Positions 12,096 through 23,679 of a DNA stretch of 64,000 nt are shown here, in pieces. Within the stretch, counting starts at the first letter, position 1, and each line of letters begins with the position of its first letter. This DNA is from Hirsutella rhossiliensis (lineage: Eukaryota; Ascomycota; Sordariomycetes; Hypocreales; Ophiocordycipitaceae), in contig NW_025408670.1 in NCBI RefSeq assembly GCF_020360975.1, forward strand, positions 310,001-374,000. The letters run 5' to 3'. Under the pieces are notes generated by a model that saw only the letters and a list, made by a program, of their open reading frames with translations, did no database searches and was not told the DNA's origin. A program made the translations under genes and the position numbers.

Positions 12096-13343
12096 GGCGT
12101 CAATGTCCTGTCGGCGTGCAGCCTTGTTGAGCAGCGTGGTGGTGGTGTGTGATTCATGCCCAAGATGTGGGTGGAGAATTGCAAATGCGCGATATCGGAT
12201 TGGACTGGGGGCTTTGCGGGGGCATCATTGGCTGGGGCGGGACCCGCTCTTCCGTTTGGCCTTGGCCTATGCTCGAGAGCATAAAATGGACTTCCATAAG
12301 TTAAGAAATAAGCAGCAAAGCTGGATTTAATTACATGTGTCTCTTTCCAAGCAAAAGTGCCTTGCCCAGACGAAATGACGAGAGGGATTATTTGAAATAA
12401 CAGTTATCCTTGGAGCTCCCATGTATCGACTTCCAAGAGTGCAAACGCGGACCAGCTCGTGTGTTGCAACATTAGAGCTCGCGAATGTCCGGAGCATTGG
12501 CCAACAGTATCCTCTACCAAGCAGCTGGGTGGAGTCTGACCTTGATATTTGGGGACATGCCCCGGGCTGTTGAAGACTTCAAAGTCAAAGGAAAAGAGAA
12601 GCTCGACCAAGGTGGTGCGCATCACAAGATAGGCCCAGGCATTGGGCAAGTACCGGTGGCGAGCCGCCCGTAGCCTGCGACTATGGTTCGGGTCGGAGCT
12701 GCTCGGTGAAATAACTTACGTACTGTACTTTTCCGGATTCCACGATGCGCTAAGAATGCGAGGTCCAGCTACGACGTCTGTAGGGCCGTAATGGCCATCC
12801 ATGATTGCTCCTGATACTCTCGGCAGACTAATGTCCACTGGGGGGATATCCGTGGTCTCCTCGGCCACCGCCTGCAGAACGGGGAGCGACGATGTGATGA
12901 GACCAGTTATCTCATCGAATGAACCAAGAACCCCTTCTTGTGTCCTAGATGAGTCTGTTGCGGATTGGACAGGGGCCGGCTCGGGCGTGCTCCGTTTTGG
13001 GCCATTGCCTCTTTTGGAAGAGCTCCGAGAAGAGGGGCCGGAATGCGGGTCGCTGCGCCGAACCGGGAGAGCTGGCTGAATTGGATATGGCCCGGGTCGG
13101 ACCTGTATTTGCTCCGCCTGTTGATCGGCATTGAATCTTCCCAGCGTCCAAAAACAAGGCTAGCATTTGCCTATGAATGACAAATGCGACGGACGGACTC
13201 AAACACCACGATGGCCAGTGTCGTTGGTATATATAGGAACCAGACGGTTCGCCACTGCTCTCAAGCTGTACTGCCTCATCGCCGAGTCTTGGTGACAATA
13301 GAATTGAGACAAAACTGTGAATCTTAAAGTCGACTTTTGCGCC
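12096..13343. other. intergenic, divergent promoters
   Basis: This 1.2-kb stretch separates the divergently transcribed aconitase-family gene and the MFS transporter. I find no supported coding sequence. Open frames of 60-200 codons around 12.8-13.5 kb on both strands lie antisense to each other or to the transporter's first exon and carry no motif. Confidence 0.4.
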
Positions 13344-15241
13344 ATGGAGATGCTCCTCGATAGATCTGCCGACCCCCGCGCCGGTGAGACGAGGAATCAC
13401 GACAAGGCGATGCAAGCACATCGGCAAGAAGATGAGTCTGATGGCAATGACACCGCAGCTCGCAACGCCGCTGAGAAATCTACCGACTCGCCGCGACCGA
13501 TACATGGAGTCAAGGTATGGCTGCTGCTCTGCCTCTGCCGTGACCACCTGTCTTTCTCTACAGCCACTGAAGCTCTGTCTGCTGATCTGCTTGGCAAAGT
13601 GGCTCCTTGCTGTCGTTTCCCTTCAGGCCTCCTTCCTGCTCTACGCCCTGGACACGACTATCGTGGCTACGATACAGCCTGCCATAGTCAACACGCTTGG
13701 AAGAGTCGACCTCGTCCCCTGGCTCGGCATCTCCTTTGCCCTGGCTTCGGCCGCCAGCACTCTTACGTGGTCCAAGGCCTTTGGCACCTTTTCGGCCAAG
13801 AAGCTGTTCATCGGGGCCACCACACTATTCATGGGTGCCTCGGCCCTGTGCGGCGGCGCTCCCAACATCGACGCCTTCATTGTGGGGAGGGCGCTTGCCG
13901 GCATTGGGGGAACCGGCATGTACATGGGCATCATGACCATTCTCTCCGTCAACACGAGCGACACAGAACGGCCCAGATATCTCAGCCTCACGGGCTTCTG
14001 GTGGGGCATCGGCACCGTCTTGGGCCCCGTCGTCGGCGGCGCCTTCGCTCAAAGCGCGGCCACTTGGCGGTGGGCCTTCTATCTCAACCTATGCGTCGGT
14101 GCCGCCGTGGCTCCCATCTACTTTGTAGTGCTCCCCGACCACAGTCCTCTGCCCGGTGTTCCGCTACGCGTCCGCCTTCTCATGCTGGATTACCTCGGGG
14201 CCCTGCTTTCCTCCGCCGCTTTCCTGTGCATCATCATGGCCATGAACTTTGGCAGCATTCTTTGGCCATGGAACGACGGCCGCAGCATTGCCCTATTTGT
14301 GCTCTCGGCCATCTTCTTCGCTGCCTTCTGTATCCAACAGGCCTATGTCATCGGCACCTCTCTCGATCACCGAGTTTTTCCCATGCATTTCTTCAGGAAT
14401 CGCACGCTGATTATCCTCTTTCTGACCATGAGTACGTCTACCCCCTGATGTCCTCGCCGCGCTCACTGTCAAAGAACTGACTGACCATCCCTAGTGTTTG
14501 CGGCCTTTGGATGCTTCATCACCCTCTATTACCTCCCGCTTTACTTCCAGTTCACGCGCGGTGCCACAGCCTTGCAGACCTCGGTCCACTTGCTTCCACT
14601 CATTCTTTGTTCTTCGGCAGCCGTGCTCATCAATGGCCAGTTCATGGGGAAAACGGGCCACTATTTCCCGTGGTATCTTTTTGGTGCTGCTCTCCATCTC
14701 ATCGGTGGTGCTCTGCTTTGTAAGTCCGGATAGCTATCCATGGTTCCTGAATCGATGAGGAAGGAGTCTCGGCTAATAGAAGTGAACCCTTTCAGATACA
14801 ATAGACGAAAACACAGCCAATGCTAGAGTCTACGGCTACACCATCATTCTCGGCGTTGGCGTTGGCTGTTACTGCCAGGCCGGGTTTCCAGTGGCCCAGA
14901 TGAAGGTTGCAGCCAAAGACATTCCTTCGAGCGTTGGCTTCATGACGGTGAGCCAAATGCTGGGCATCGCTTTGGGCACCGGAATGTCGGGCGCTATTTT
15001 CGTCAACTTCGCGAACCATGGTCTGGAGCGCTTGTTTCCCAACGCCACGCCCCAAGAGATATCTTCTGCCCTGGCCGGCGTGGGAAGCGAGCTGGTCAAC
15101 TCCTCGGGATCCGATGTGGCCGCAGCAGCCATTCATGCGATTGCGAGGGCCATCCGGTCTGCATTTGTCCCAGTTCTAGCGACCGGCGCACTCTCCCTCA
15201 TCTGCAGCCTATTTATGAAACGGGAGAAAGTGTTTGGATAA
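13344..15241 (+). CDS. MFS drug/metabolite efflux transporter (DHA2-like)
   Basis: A proton-coupled efflux pump of the major facilitator superfamily in the plasma membrane. Four exons with consistent phases: 13344-13514, 13564-14431, 14495-14719 and 14796-15241, about 569 residues. The start chosen (MEMLLDRSAD) precedes a hydrophilic cytosolic N-terminus of about 60 residues. Then come TM1 with the 14-TM-family motif LDTTIVATIQPAIV, the TM4 motif GRALAGIGGTGMY, and the antiporter motif C region GIGTVLGPVVGGAFAQSAATWRW. The C-terminal half has paired hydrophobic segments up to LSLICSLFM. It converges on the AflR-like regulator, 184 bases stop to stop, so the two could be a regulated pair. Substrate unknown. 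It lies 20 kb from the NRPS and I do not assign it to that cluster. Confidence 0.88.
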
Positions 15242-15425
15242 TGGAGCTAGGAGAGAGCGGAATTAGTTATATCTTTTCAGCTTCTGTACTTGACTGGAGT
15301 CTGGCTCGCATATCAAGGATGCAGGTGTGAACAAAGGAGTATTTTCCCAGTCTCCAACTCTCTCTACATCAAGACCAGTCGAGTACAATATACCCAAGCA
15401 GCCATCATACAATCTCGAACTCAAA

Positions 15426-16861
15426 TTAAGGGCTCAAGCGCGCATTTTCGGTAGTGTCTAAAGTCGTGAACTCATGCAATGCTTGGCGTATCTTCTCCAA
15501 CTCGTGCTTGGCGTCGTCAAGCATTGAGCCTTGTTTTCCCGCCATACTAGACTCCAGCCGCGTTATTAATTGACCCAGGTCTCTGACGTGTAACTCTATC
15601 ATGCTCTTCAGCAGTTGTGTCCGCTGTGTCGGATGCTCGACGTGGTATCGCCCGTACTGGAACACGGTGGGCGTGGACTTCCGACACCGGCACTGGACAA
15701 AGCGATGTGCTAGCTCAGCCATGGCGACGGCGAGATTGTTTGCGACAGAAATTACCAGCATCGGGCTGGAGGTGATGGTGTTGCAGGTGTGGCATGAAAA
15801 CATCTCGCGGCATTTCCCAACGCCTTGGTCTAAACTGAGGAACAGACTGTCGGTCGACGCTGCGGTTATGCCAGTAGCTGTCTGTGCACCGAGTTCTTCA
15901 AAGGTTTGCAGCATGGAAAACAGGCATTGACACTGACCAGACCCTTCACTCACAGGAGAACAAGACAAAGCATCATTTCGAGCCGGAGGTTGCATTAGCG
16001 CGTGTGTGGAGGGAGGCCGAGAGAGGTTACTGGGCTGAGATTCCCCTGGTTGCGATGACGATTTGCACTCCATGGTGGGCCGTGACAACCCAAAGAGCGA
16101 TAGGAAGCTTGCGTCAGTCGTGGAAGCCCCTCTGGCTGTGACTTGCGGCGTTTCTTGGTCCGGCGTGGGTCTATAGACTTGAGACGCGCCCTGGTGTCTC
16201 GACGGTCCGCCTGGACAAAGGCTGAAGCCCTCTCCCGCTAAGAAGCCGTCGTCGCAATTTGATGAGGTACTTTGGAACATATTACCCAAGTTCATGTTGA
16301 TATTCGACCACAGCTTCGGGGACGGTGGCAAGTCTGGTTGATCGGAGGAGCCAGAGCAGGAGGCGGCGTTGATCCTCGGCGCGTTGGGGTCGACGGCATC
16401 GAGAGCAAAGGAGGAGCATAGCATCTGGCACTGCGCATCGAATCTTTGCCAATCGTAGTGTATGGCGTTCGAATATGGATCTCGGGGTTGCGAGGGCCAC
16501 TCGGATGACTGCTGAGTAGGTTTGCTGTTGGCTGCGGCGTCTTTGCGCGGGCGCTTCTTCCCAACGCCCACGCCCGAGCTAAGTGTGTAGGTGCAGACGC
16601 TTGAAGCGGACAAGCATCTGTCACAGCCTCGGATGTTGCCGCTGCATCTCAACTACAGTCCGCGAGTTAGCTGAGCAGTGTGGAGTCAAACCCATGGGAT
16701 CACAGTCGACATAGACTCTGACGCGGACATGCCTTTCTCGCGCGGCACAGATCGCAGGCGGTGCGCGTGTATTCCTTGTAGTCGACCGACGACGGATGGT
16801 CCGAACGGCTGATGTACTCGTGGTTTTTTGTCGTTTCGTTGTACTTGAACGTCGCGAACAT
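15426..16861 (-). CDS. Zn2Cys6 transcription factor, AflR-like
   Basis: A 451-residue nuclear regulator. Exon 1 (16861-16733) encodes the first half of the zinc cluster, CDLCRARK, and exon 2 (16652-15426) resumes with LRCSGNIRGCDRC and SSVC, completing C-x2-C-x6-C...C-x2-C-x6-C. The reading frame joins only if the intron 16732-16653 uses a GC donor (GCATGT), since the nearest GT donor breaks the frame. A basic linker (GKKRPRK) follows. The C-terminal 200 residues, with CHTCNTITSS and a leucine-rich helical tail, resemble the AflR-type activation domain seen in regulators of secondary-metabolite clusters. The neighbouring convergent MFS transporter is a possible target. Which pathway it controls cannot be read from the sequence. 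Confidence 0.85.
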
Positions 16862-17860
16862 GGCGTTGCCTTTGACTCAAAGTGGCCCGATGCCAGGGAC
16901 AAGTGTTGGTTTTGGTTTGGTGAGGCAACACGGCTAAAGTCCCGAGCCGAGCACACCTTGATTTGCAGCTGAGAGACTCACGATTTATCAGTCATCAAGG
17001 AGACGGTTGAGTCGAGTCACGAATGGGCTGACCGCGGCGTTCTTCCCCGGCCCGACTGGAGTGTGTAAGATGCACATGCACTCCGCTGCTACGCTGTTGC
17101 TGCGGCTTACCAACACACTTCTTCGAGTGGTCCAGTCTCCATACGAGGTGCTCAATATCGGCGACTTAGGGCTTTCACAGCGTGGCTTGGGTGGATAGCT
17201 CGCTCCGACAATTAGGCAAGCACACGACCGAGTGCATGTGCTGAGTCTCGGCATAAACATGTTCTGCAGGCCTGTCATCAAACGTCAAACGGTGTGGCTG
17301 TGACTGGTGGTCTAGATACCTGAATTCGCCCCTGGCATTGCATATTAGACATGGACATTCATGCTAGCAGATGCTCAGGTCGCACCTTGAGCCGCCTTGC
17401 CTTGCCTTACCATACCCACCTAGCAGCTACATGCGTTATCGAGGTTTGTCACGGTCGCAATTGCACTTTATTTCGACTCTGCAAGATACCCTTGCCAATC
17501 GTTCTGTTGTCTGTAAAGAAAGAGCTGGCAATGGGCGAAACGGCATCCCAGTTTCCTAATAATCAAGACAATAGAGTAACAGATTGGAGCCTTACGGTGA
17601 GACGTTAACTGTTGACATCCAACCGTTCCGCTCCCGGTAGCAATCGTCCTCTCAATTCACTAGGGCCGTTATTATTGACGTGCTTAAGCCGTCGACTCGT
17701 CATAGTTATGTCACATGCGGCCAGCATAAATTTGAATGTCGTCATGATTTTGATGTCGCTGCTGACGACATAACTATAAGTCAAGTTCTAAGCTGACTCC
17801 CTACACGCAACTGAAAGGTCAAAATACCTCATATCCCAACGTCACGCTATTTTACCCACC
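16862..17860. other. intergenic, about 1 kb
   Basis: This lies between the divergent AflR-like gene (minus) and the small gene at 17861 (plus). I see no coding sequence. The part next to 17861 holds an 11-base inverted repeat, listed separately. Confidence 0.4.
17702..17777. repeat. 11-bp inverted repeat upstream of 17861 gene
   Basis: ATAGTTATGTC at 17702-17712 is repeated as its reverse complement GACATAACTAT at 17767-17777, with a 54-base spacer, about 85 bases before the start codon of the next gene. This could be a dimer-binding operator or chance. Confidence 0.55.
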
Positions 17861-18515
17861 ATGAACCGACAAAGGGCTGCCATGACGGCGGCTGCTGGTG
17901 CAGCCGTCATCGGAGTCGGAATGTACAGCAACACAAAAGGCCAGAAAGACGAGCCACAGGTGCAGCGACACAATGCTCACGTTAAGCGCGACATGGGGCT
18001 TTCAGGCGCTGGCGTTGGAGGGAACGCCATGACTGGAAGTACAGACATATCAGCCGCACCGCCGTCGTCACATAAGAACCTCGAGCGTACGACGCGGACC
18101 ACAGCGGCAATTGAGAAGCTGCCGTCGGGCGGAGTGGGTGGCGGAGAAGGCGCCGGAGGAAGCAGTGCGCGCAAAATGCAGTTACCGACTGGATCTGGTC
18201 CAGACAACATGTCGCGGCGAGGGAAGGAAGACGATGCGCAGGTACCGCTCTGAGAATCCGGGCAGCTTGAGCGCCTATAGTAGATTAACACTGCGAATCC
18301 AGGGTACGTCCGCGGCTCGGAAAGCAGACTCGAAAGTTGCCCAGAATCCATCTGAGCACCCGGGCGTGCTAGGGTCTATACAGGGCTTTTTCGGGCAAGG
18401 GGGTACAAAGACTGCTAGTCCTTCTGATTCAGCAGGCCGCCAGAATACAAAAGGCATCAGTCAGATGGCAAGTGAGGTGCCGTCGAAGCGTGGACCGCCC
18501 GCCGCCTCGGATTAG
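17861..18515 (+). CDS. small conserved-looking protein with N-terminal hydrophobic segment
   Basis: Two exons, 17861-18241 and 18303-18515, join in phase through a clean GT-AG intron to give 197 residues. The N-terminus is a short basic stretch (MNRQR) followed by a hydrophobic Ala/Gly-rich helix (AAMTAAAGAAVIGVGMYS), which looks like a membrane anchor or mitochondrial signal-anchor. The rest is hydrophilic, rich in Gly, Ser, Lys and Gln, and includes the Phe/Gly patch GSIQGFFGQGGTKTASPS. I recall small fungal proteins of this layout but no function for them, so it stays uncharacterised. The splice and codon use support a real gene. Confidence 0.72.
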
Positions 18516-20780
18516 CATCTTGGGGCGGGATCTCCGTTGGAGTGAAGTTTTGTTCATATTGCAGCCACTCGGGGATAGTTTATAGATACATAACTACACG
18601 GAGAATGCCATGCGCCTACTCTTGGAAAGCTTTGCTGATTCCATCCATGGCGCCGGGTCACATCGCAGGTCCAGCGGCGCGTACAAGGCGCCCAAGATCC
18701 CAACTCCTCAGACGACGTGGTCCGCTCTCAATAGTTCCCGTTTGGAATGAGAAATGCCTGCGTCGTATTCCAAGTGTTTGATGCCACTGGCGAAGTGCAA
18801 GACGGACGGAAACGCCAGGCCTAATTGATGGCTCCCTTGGCAAGGACCAGCGAGCGGGAAAACCGCAGTCACCAGACTTGGCGCTGCCTAGATGAAGCCC
18901 AAAAACACTTGGAGCGCTTATGTTCAAAATAAAATTTCCGTAGACGATAATGCCGATGCCGCAGCCTGTGCAAGGCATTGAGCTGGATGATCCGAGAAAC
19001 GTCTAGTCCAGCTCGTAGACGCCAAGGTGCGGGCGGGGATACGGGGTCGTTGGAGACGCTCGCTTATGGGCATTCGGTCAGCCTCCTCCTGAGAGGATTT
19101 TTCTTGTCGTGGTGGGCCTGTTTGGACGAGAAGAACGTTTAGACGAGAAGTACATGAGTGAAGGGCGTGCCGAGTTCTCCTTCACAACCTCGTCTGACCG
19201 TATCAGACTTTGAACATTGAAGCCAATCAAGACTCCCCCAATTGGACGGACTAGTGGAACATTGTGACCAACGACAACGTGTGGCTTGGACGTTCCTTGG
19301 TCACGTTAGCGACCTCACGCCCGAGCACGCCAACACTGGCTGGGAACGGCATATACTGTACACGTGGTATGACACAAATCTTGACGAAAGCCCAAGCTGG
19401 CTGAGAGGCGATTCGTTAGTGCTTGAAGTGCTGCGAACTTTGCAGCTGTATTTCAGTATGTTGGCGTTACGAAAGTCTCTGAGCCGAAGCGCATACAGGT
19501 CCTGCGTGCAAATACCTGGTAAACGAGAGAAATTCACGAAGATTCCTTGACGAAAAGTTCTCTTGAGTCGAGCATTACCTGAGCATGTCATTGTCGCTTT
19601 TCTCACTTTCACGTCAGTGTTGTCTGAGCTTCTGCTGACAGCCATCGGGAGATGCGTGTTATCGCTCAACGAGTTATCGTTGAACGATTGTCGCCGAGAT
19701 CGACGATTCGGCTTCAAGCATATAATAGTGACTTCTACAAGAAACTCGCTCTACTATCCCTACCTGAGGGGGATGAACTAAGGTACATGCCAGTACCTAT
19801 GAGCCCATCCAGCACTTCGAACATAACCGATCGATACACGATCCAGAGCCCTGTCCGTTCGTAACAGAATTTCTCACTGCTGCGGGCGAGGATGAAGCTA
19901 CACGCGTATCCTTCCCTTTGACTCGGTGCAGCGAAAAGAGTACGTATCTGTGAGGAAACCACTGGGTTGTGCAGGCAAAAGTGAAGTGACACTCCAACAG
20001 ATGACCTGGCAGTGGACCCTATATGCCATGGGGATACTGGCGGAAGCTGACAGTATCACCTTGTTCCTTGGCCTCAAGCGAAATTTCTTCTCGTAGCGAG
20101 GATATACTCGACATACAGTCGATCAATAGCCTCGCACAGGGTTCTTCAAAGTCACGCACGTATCCTGCTCTTTGTGGAGGTTGCGGGACCAAGGACATGC
20201 CACTTATGGTTGCTCTGGATCTGCAGCCGGACTGTAGCCAACACCTAGTTTTCGATACTTATTGTGGTTGAATGATTCATGGCCTCAGCTGCAGTTCATT
20301 TCAGGTGGACCTATACCTTCCTCCAAGGAGGTCACTTCAGAAAGTCTTTTAGTCAATTCTTCGCCTCTCGGGTCAATTACATGAGACGCCGAGGTGAGCA
20401 TTAGAAAGGCGATTATGTGGGAGACAATGTCTATTTCGACCAGAGTTACTCGTCCTATCATCGGAGCATCAGTCAACTCCCGCCCAATGTCCCGAGCAGA
20501 CTTGAAACGGAGGACGAACACGACCGATAACTTCGGATGCTTGATCGCCGGGTGATATTGGCAAAATGCAGCTATTATGATCAAATCAGCCTTGACATGT
20601 CTAAAGCCACTTTGTATAGAAGAACACGAAAGCCCCCCAAGGATGGTTTGGAAAGGGGCAATGAGAGGAAACTAGAGTAAGGAATATGCGGTCTCTTTCG
20701 TATAATGTCTTTAGTTCCCTCCTTCAAGGAACAAGCAAGATGAAGAATGCAGAATGCTCAGACTAGGAAAAAATTTGACA
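18516..20780. other. gene-poor stretch, 2.3 kb
   Basis: I find no gene I can support. Short frames such as 20285-20584 (minus) read like protein (helical, few rare residues) but have no start context, splice partner or motif, and could be a remnant. This stretch begins the gene-poor, eroded zone that continues to about 35 kb. Confidence 0.4.
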
Positions 20781-22373
20781 TTACAGGGCATGGCTTTTCC
20801 ATCGCCCTGCAATGTCCTTTCTATAGTACATTCCCTTAAATCTTACACCTTCGATTCCTTTATAGGCAGAATTGACAGCGTCTTCAAGGGCGGCCCCCAA
20901 GGCAGCCACTGACAAAATTCTTCCGCCTGCCGTCTCCAGCCGCTCATCAACAAGTCTTGTTCCGGCATGGAATATCTGCTGTCCATGCGGCACGCTCTCG
21001 ATAGTGATCGGATTTCCAGTCTCATGCGTCCCCGGATAGCCTCCCGAGGCGACGACGACGTTGCAAGCGTATCCTGGTCGGACGGCAAGAGTGATGCTGT
21101 CCAGAGTCCCCAAGGTGTAGGCGAAGAGCACAGAAGCGAGGTCTACATCCTCTGCCAAGAGCAGCATCATGGTTTGCGTCTCAGGATCTCCAAATCTAAC
21201 ATCGTACTCAAGCACTTTGGGGCCGGTACGTGTCATCATAACGCCTGTGAACAACATGCCTTTGAATGCGCGTTCTGGCCTTTGGGTTAGCCTTTCCAGC
21301 AGACACACATTGATATAAAAACACACCTTCGTCCCGCAAGCCCGCAAACGTAGGCTGAAGGATCTTATCTTCGATCCCAGCCAAGTATTTGGCGGAATTG
21401 AACGGCGTCGGTGCGTACACGCCCATGCCACCCGTGTAGGGCCCGGTGTTGCCTTCAAAGATCCGTATGTGGTCCTGTCCCGGGGGCAGCGTCTTTGTGG
21501 TCTTTCCATCGCTAAAGGTCAGGATGCTGATCTCTTCCCCTTCCATGAACTCTTCGATGACAACAGAAGACCCTGCAGAGTCAAATCTCGCTTTGACCAT
21601 GATGTCGTCCAAGGCTTCGTATGCCGGGGGAGGATGACGCCCTTGCCAGCCGCCAAGCCGCTGGCTTTGATGACGGCGTGGTCTACATTTTGGACGTAGT
21701 CTTTAGCTTCCTTGACATCACCAAGGTTCTTGTACGCAGCTGTAGGGATTCCATGTCGCTTCATGAAGTCCTTGGCAAAGGTCTTGGATCCTTCCGGCTC
21801 GGCTGCTTCTCTGGCTGGCGCGAAACATGGCATTCCACCTAGAGAGGAGATTTGTTAGCTCGTGACGGGTTGCAGAGGCAAACAGCAAGCTCACTGTCGC
21901 GGAAAAAGCCTTCAATGCCCGCCACAACGTCGTCATCGGGGCCAACGACAACCAACCCGATTCGCATGTCCCGGGCGAGCGACACGAGAGCTGGATAGTC
22001 GAGTACGTCATTTCCAAGGTTGGAGACCTTGGCAAGGCTTGAAGCCGTGCCGCCGTTGCCTGGATACACAAAGACGTGCTCTACAGAGGGCGATTGGCCG
22101 AGTTTCTGAGAATCGCCGTGTCATTCTCATGAGTTCTTGTAGTGGGAGCGGGAACAGCACGCACCCATGCTAGAGATGTTCTCGGCCCCCTTTGCCAACC
22201 AACAGAACTCGTAGAGGCTGCTTGCTTGGATCCGTCAAGGCTGCGCCCACGATATTTAGTAATATCTGCAGGAAATGTGATTGTTGGGAGAGTGAACATG
22301 CAGATGGGCGTATCCTTTTGCACCTAGAGTTCGCGCCCCGTGCAGCTGACTTACGCGGACCAACACTCATCAT
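20781..22373 (-). pseudogene. broken glycinamide ribonucleotide synthetase (GARS, Ade5/PurD-type)
   Basis: This is the ATP-grasp enzyme of purine synthesis that joins glycine to phosphoribosylamine. In fungi it is normally the N-terminal half of a bifunctional GARS-AIRS protein. The family marks run in order: LLVGKGGREH, VEHVFVYPGNGGTAS, VVVGPDDDVVAGIEGFF, MPCFAPAREAAEPEGSKTFAKDFM, IKASGLAAGKGVILP, SSVVIEEFMEGEEISILTF, NTGPYTGGMG, LEYDVRFGDPETQ and RFKGMYYRKDIA. Two defects break it. Near 22175 one base is missing after GREH, so the frame meets a TAG where ALAWK is expected. At about 21625-21635 the frame shifts between GVILP and AYEALDDIMV, with about 13 bases lost. It stops just after YRKDIA, where the AIRS half would begin, and no AIRS sequence follows. 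It is therefore a truncated, decayed copy. Introns at about 21265-21320 and near 22115 still splice in frame. Confidence 0.85.
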
Positions 22374-23312
22374 TCCATTAAACTTAGTAAAAGCCTCGTC
22401 GTGAAATGAGTGTCATTTAAGACAACATATAAATGCGTCCAATAAGACTCGGAATGGGGAGATACTGATTGATAGAGAAGTTCGTGCCATGCTGAATGGA
22501 CTTGAGCGGCGCCTGGATGTATCCTAGATTTCCTGCGAACAAATAGTGCTCCCTCTATCCAGATGCCCATCGTCCATGACTTCACCAAGACTCGTACTAC
22601 GAGTTTCAATATCAGCAAAATGCACACCCACCTTCTGCGGTTTGGATATCAGTGGCTTTCGTCAAGTGGCCGGAAGCAATTCGGTGTCGCACACGTCTGA
22701 CTCGATATGAGAGCATGTGCGTTCACTTCCATGATCCTGGCAATGCAGGCCTTACCGGGCGTTTAATGTTCAGTACGCTACAATGAAGAATCGATATGCT
22801 GAGAAAAATCCGAGCTAGGAGGCTGCTCAATTTTGTGTACATTGGCGTCAGCCTGATCATAGGGAGCCTTGCTCTCGCCTAGAAAATTGATCGACACCAC
22901 TTCCCTCATCTACTCGGCCTGTCTTGGAAGAAGTCAATATTACAGAGCAGACATGATGGCGGATTTCACAGGGTAATAGAACGTCAAAGCGGTTGCATGT
23001 AGTGTCTGTTCCATCTCCTCCTCACGGAGCTATCCGCGTTCGTTGGAAAGAACGACCCCTCACTTTCAAGCGACATCATAATCAAGGGAGTTGAGGTGGC
23101 GAGGCTGCAAAACCAATAGCTGCTTCATCGAGGAAGTACCTCACCCTGACGTATTGAAATACAAAAGAGCCAACAAAATCAGAACTGCAAGATACTAAGC
23201 CTCTATGAGCGGATAAGAGTAATTTGAAGGTGTTGTGCACCGAGCCTCGGTGCGTCGCTACTCCTGTCCCCAATCACTCCGTCAGTTCCAGCTCCTCGAC
23301 AATGCATGTGGC
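22374..23312. other. intergenic, nothing seen
   Basis: There are no supported genes or repeats. Open frames are short, and none carries a recognisable motif. Confidence 0.35.
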
Positions 23313-23679
23313 CTAACGAAACTCGTCGCCGTCCATCAGCTTCCGAACGACAGATCTGATCACTTCGGCATCCCGCAGCAGCAAGATTGAACCTAGAAGC
23401 CTATCCTTATCTTCCTTTCGCTTCTTCAGTCGCTCGATTTCGGCTCGCAAGTCGTCCTCCGTTTCGCCGGGGCAACGGGTGTCCAGACACTCTTCGTCAT
23501 TAACCTCGCATCGCTGGCAAGGGCGTTTTCCGTCACACTACGAAAGTACATGAGGTGATTAGCAGCGTGATTCTCTGACTCGGGAGCTTTTCAACCCTTC
23601 TCATGTTAGAACGGCTTACCCTTGTTTGGTCGGTGCGACAGCGTTGGCGGGCTCTCCGTATCTGCTCACGACGGGTCAT
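23313..23679 (-). pseudogene. truncated Zn2Cys6 DNA-binding domain fragment
   Basis: Two exons, 23679-23620 and 23537-23313, splice in phase (GTAAGC donor) to give 94 residues. They contain RCRTDQTRCDGKRPCQRC and a later EEC, which is five of the six zinc-cluster cysteines. The first ligand, normally three residues before the first Cys here, is Arg (ARQRC in place of ACxxC). A helical stretch follows (LRAEIERLKKRKEDKDRLL), typical of the coiled-coil linker after fungal zinc clusters. The frame then stops at DGDEFR before any regulatory domain. It is either a remnant of a larger regulator or a micro-protein able to dimerise. The missing ligand favours decay. No later domain is visible between here and 22.4 kb. 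Confidence 0.6.

Noticed and set aside
10361..12130. 589-codon open frame on the plus strand opposite the aconitase-family gene
   Set aside because: It is a GC-rich antisense shadow of a well-supported gene, with repetitive Gly/Ala/Arg composition and no motif.
20781..22373. Working ATP-grasp ligase acting in peptide biosynthesis
   Set aside because: The sequence matches GARS throughout, and two frameshifts plus a missing C-terminal half make it a pseudogene, so a tailoring role is not supported.
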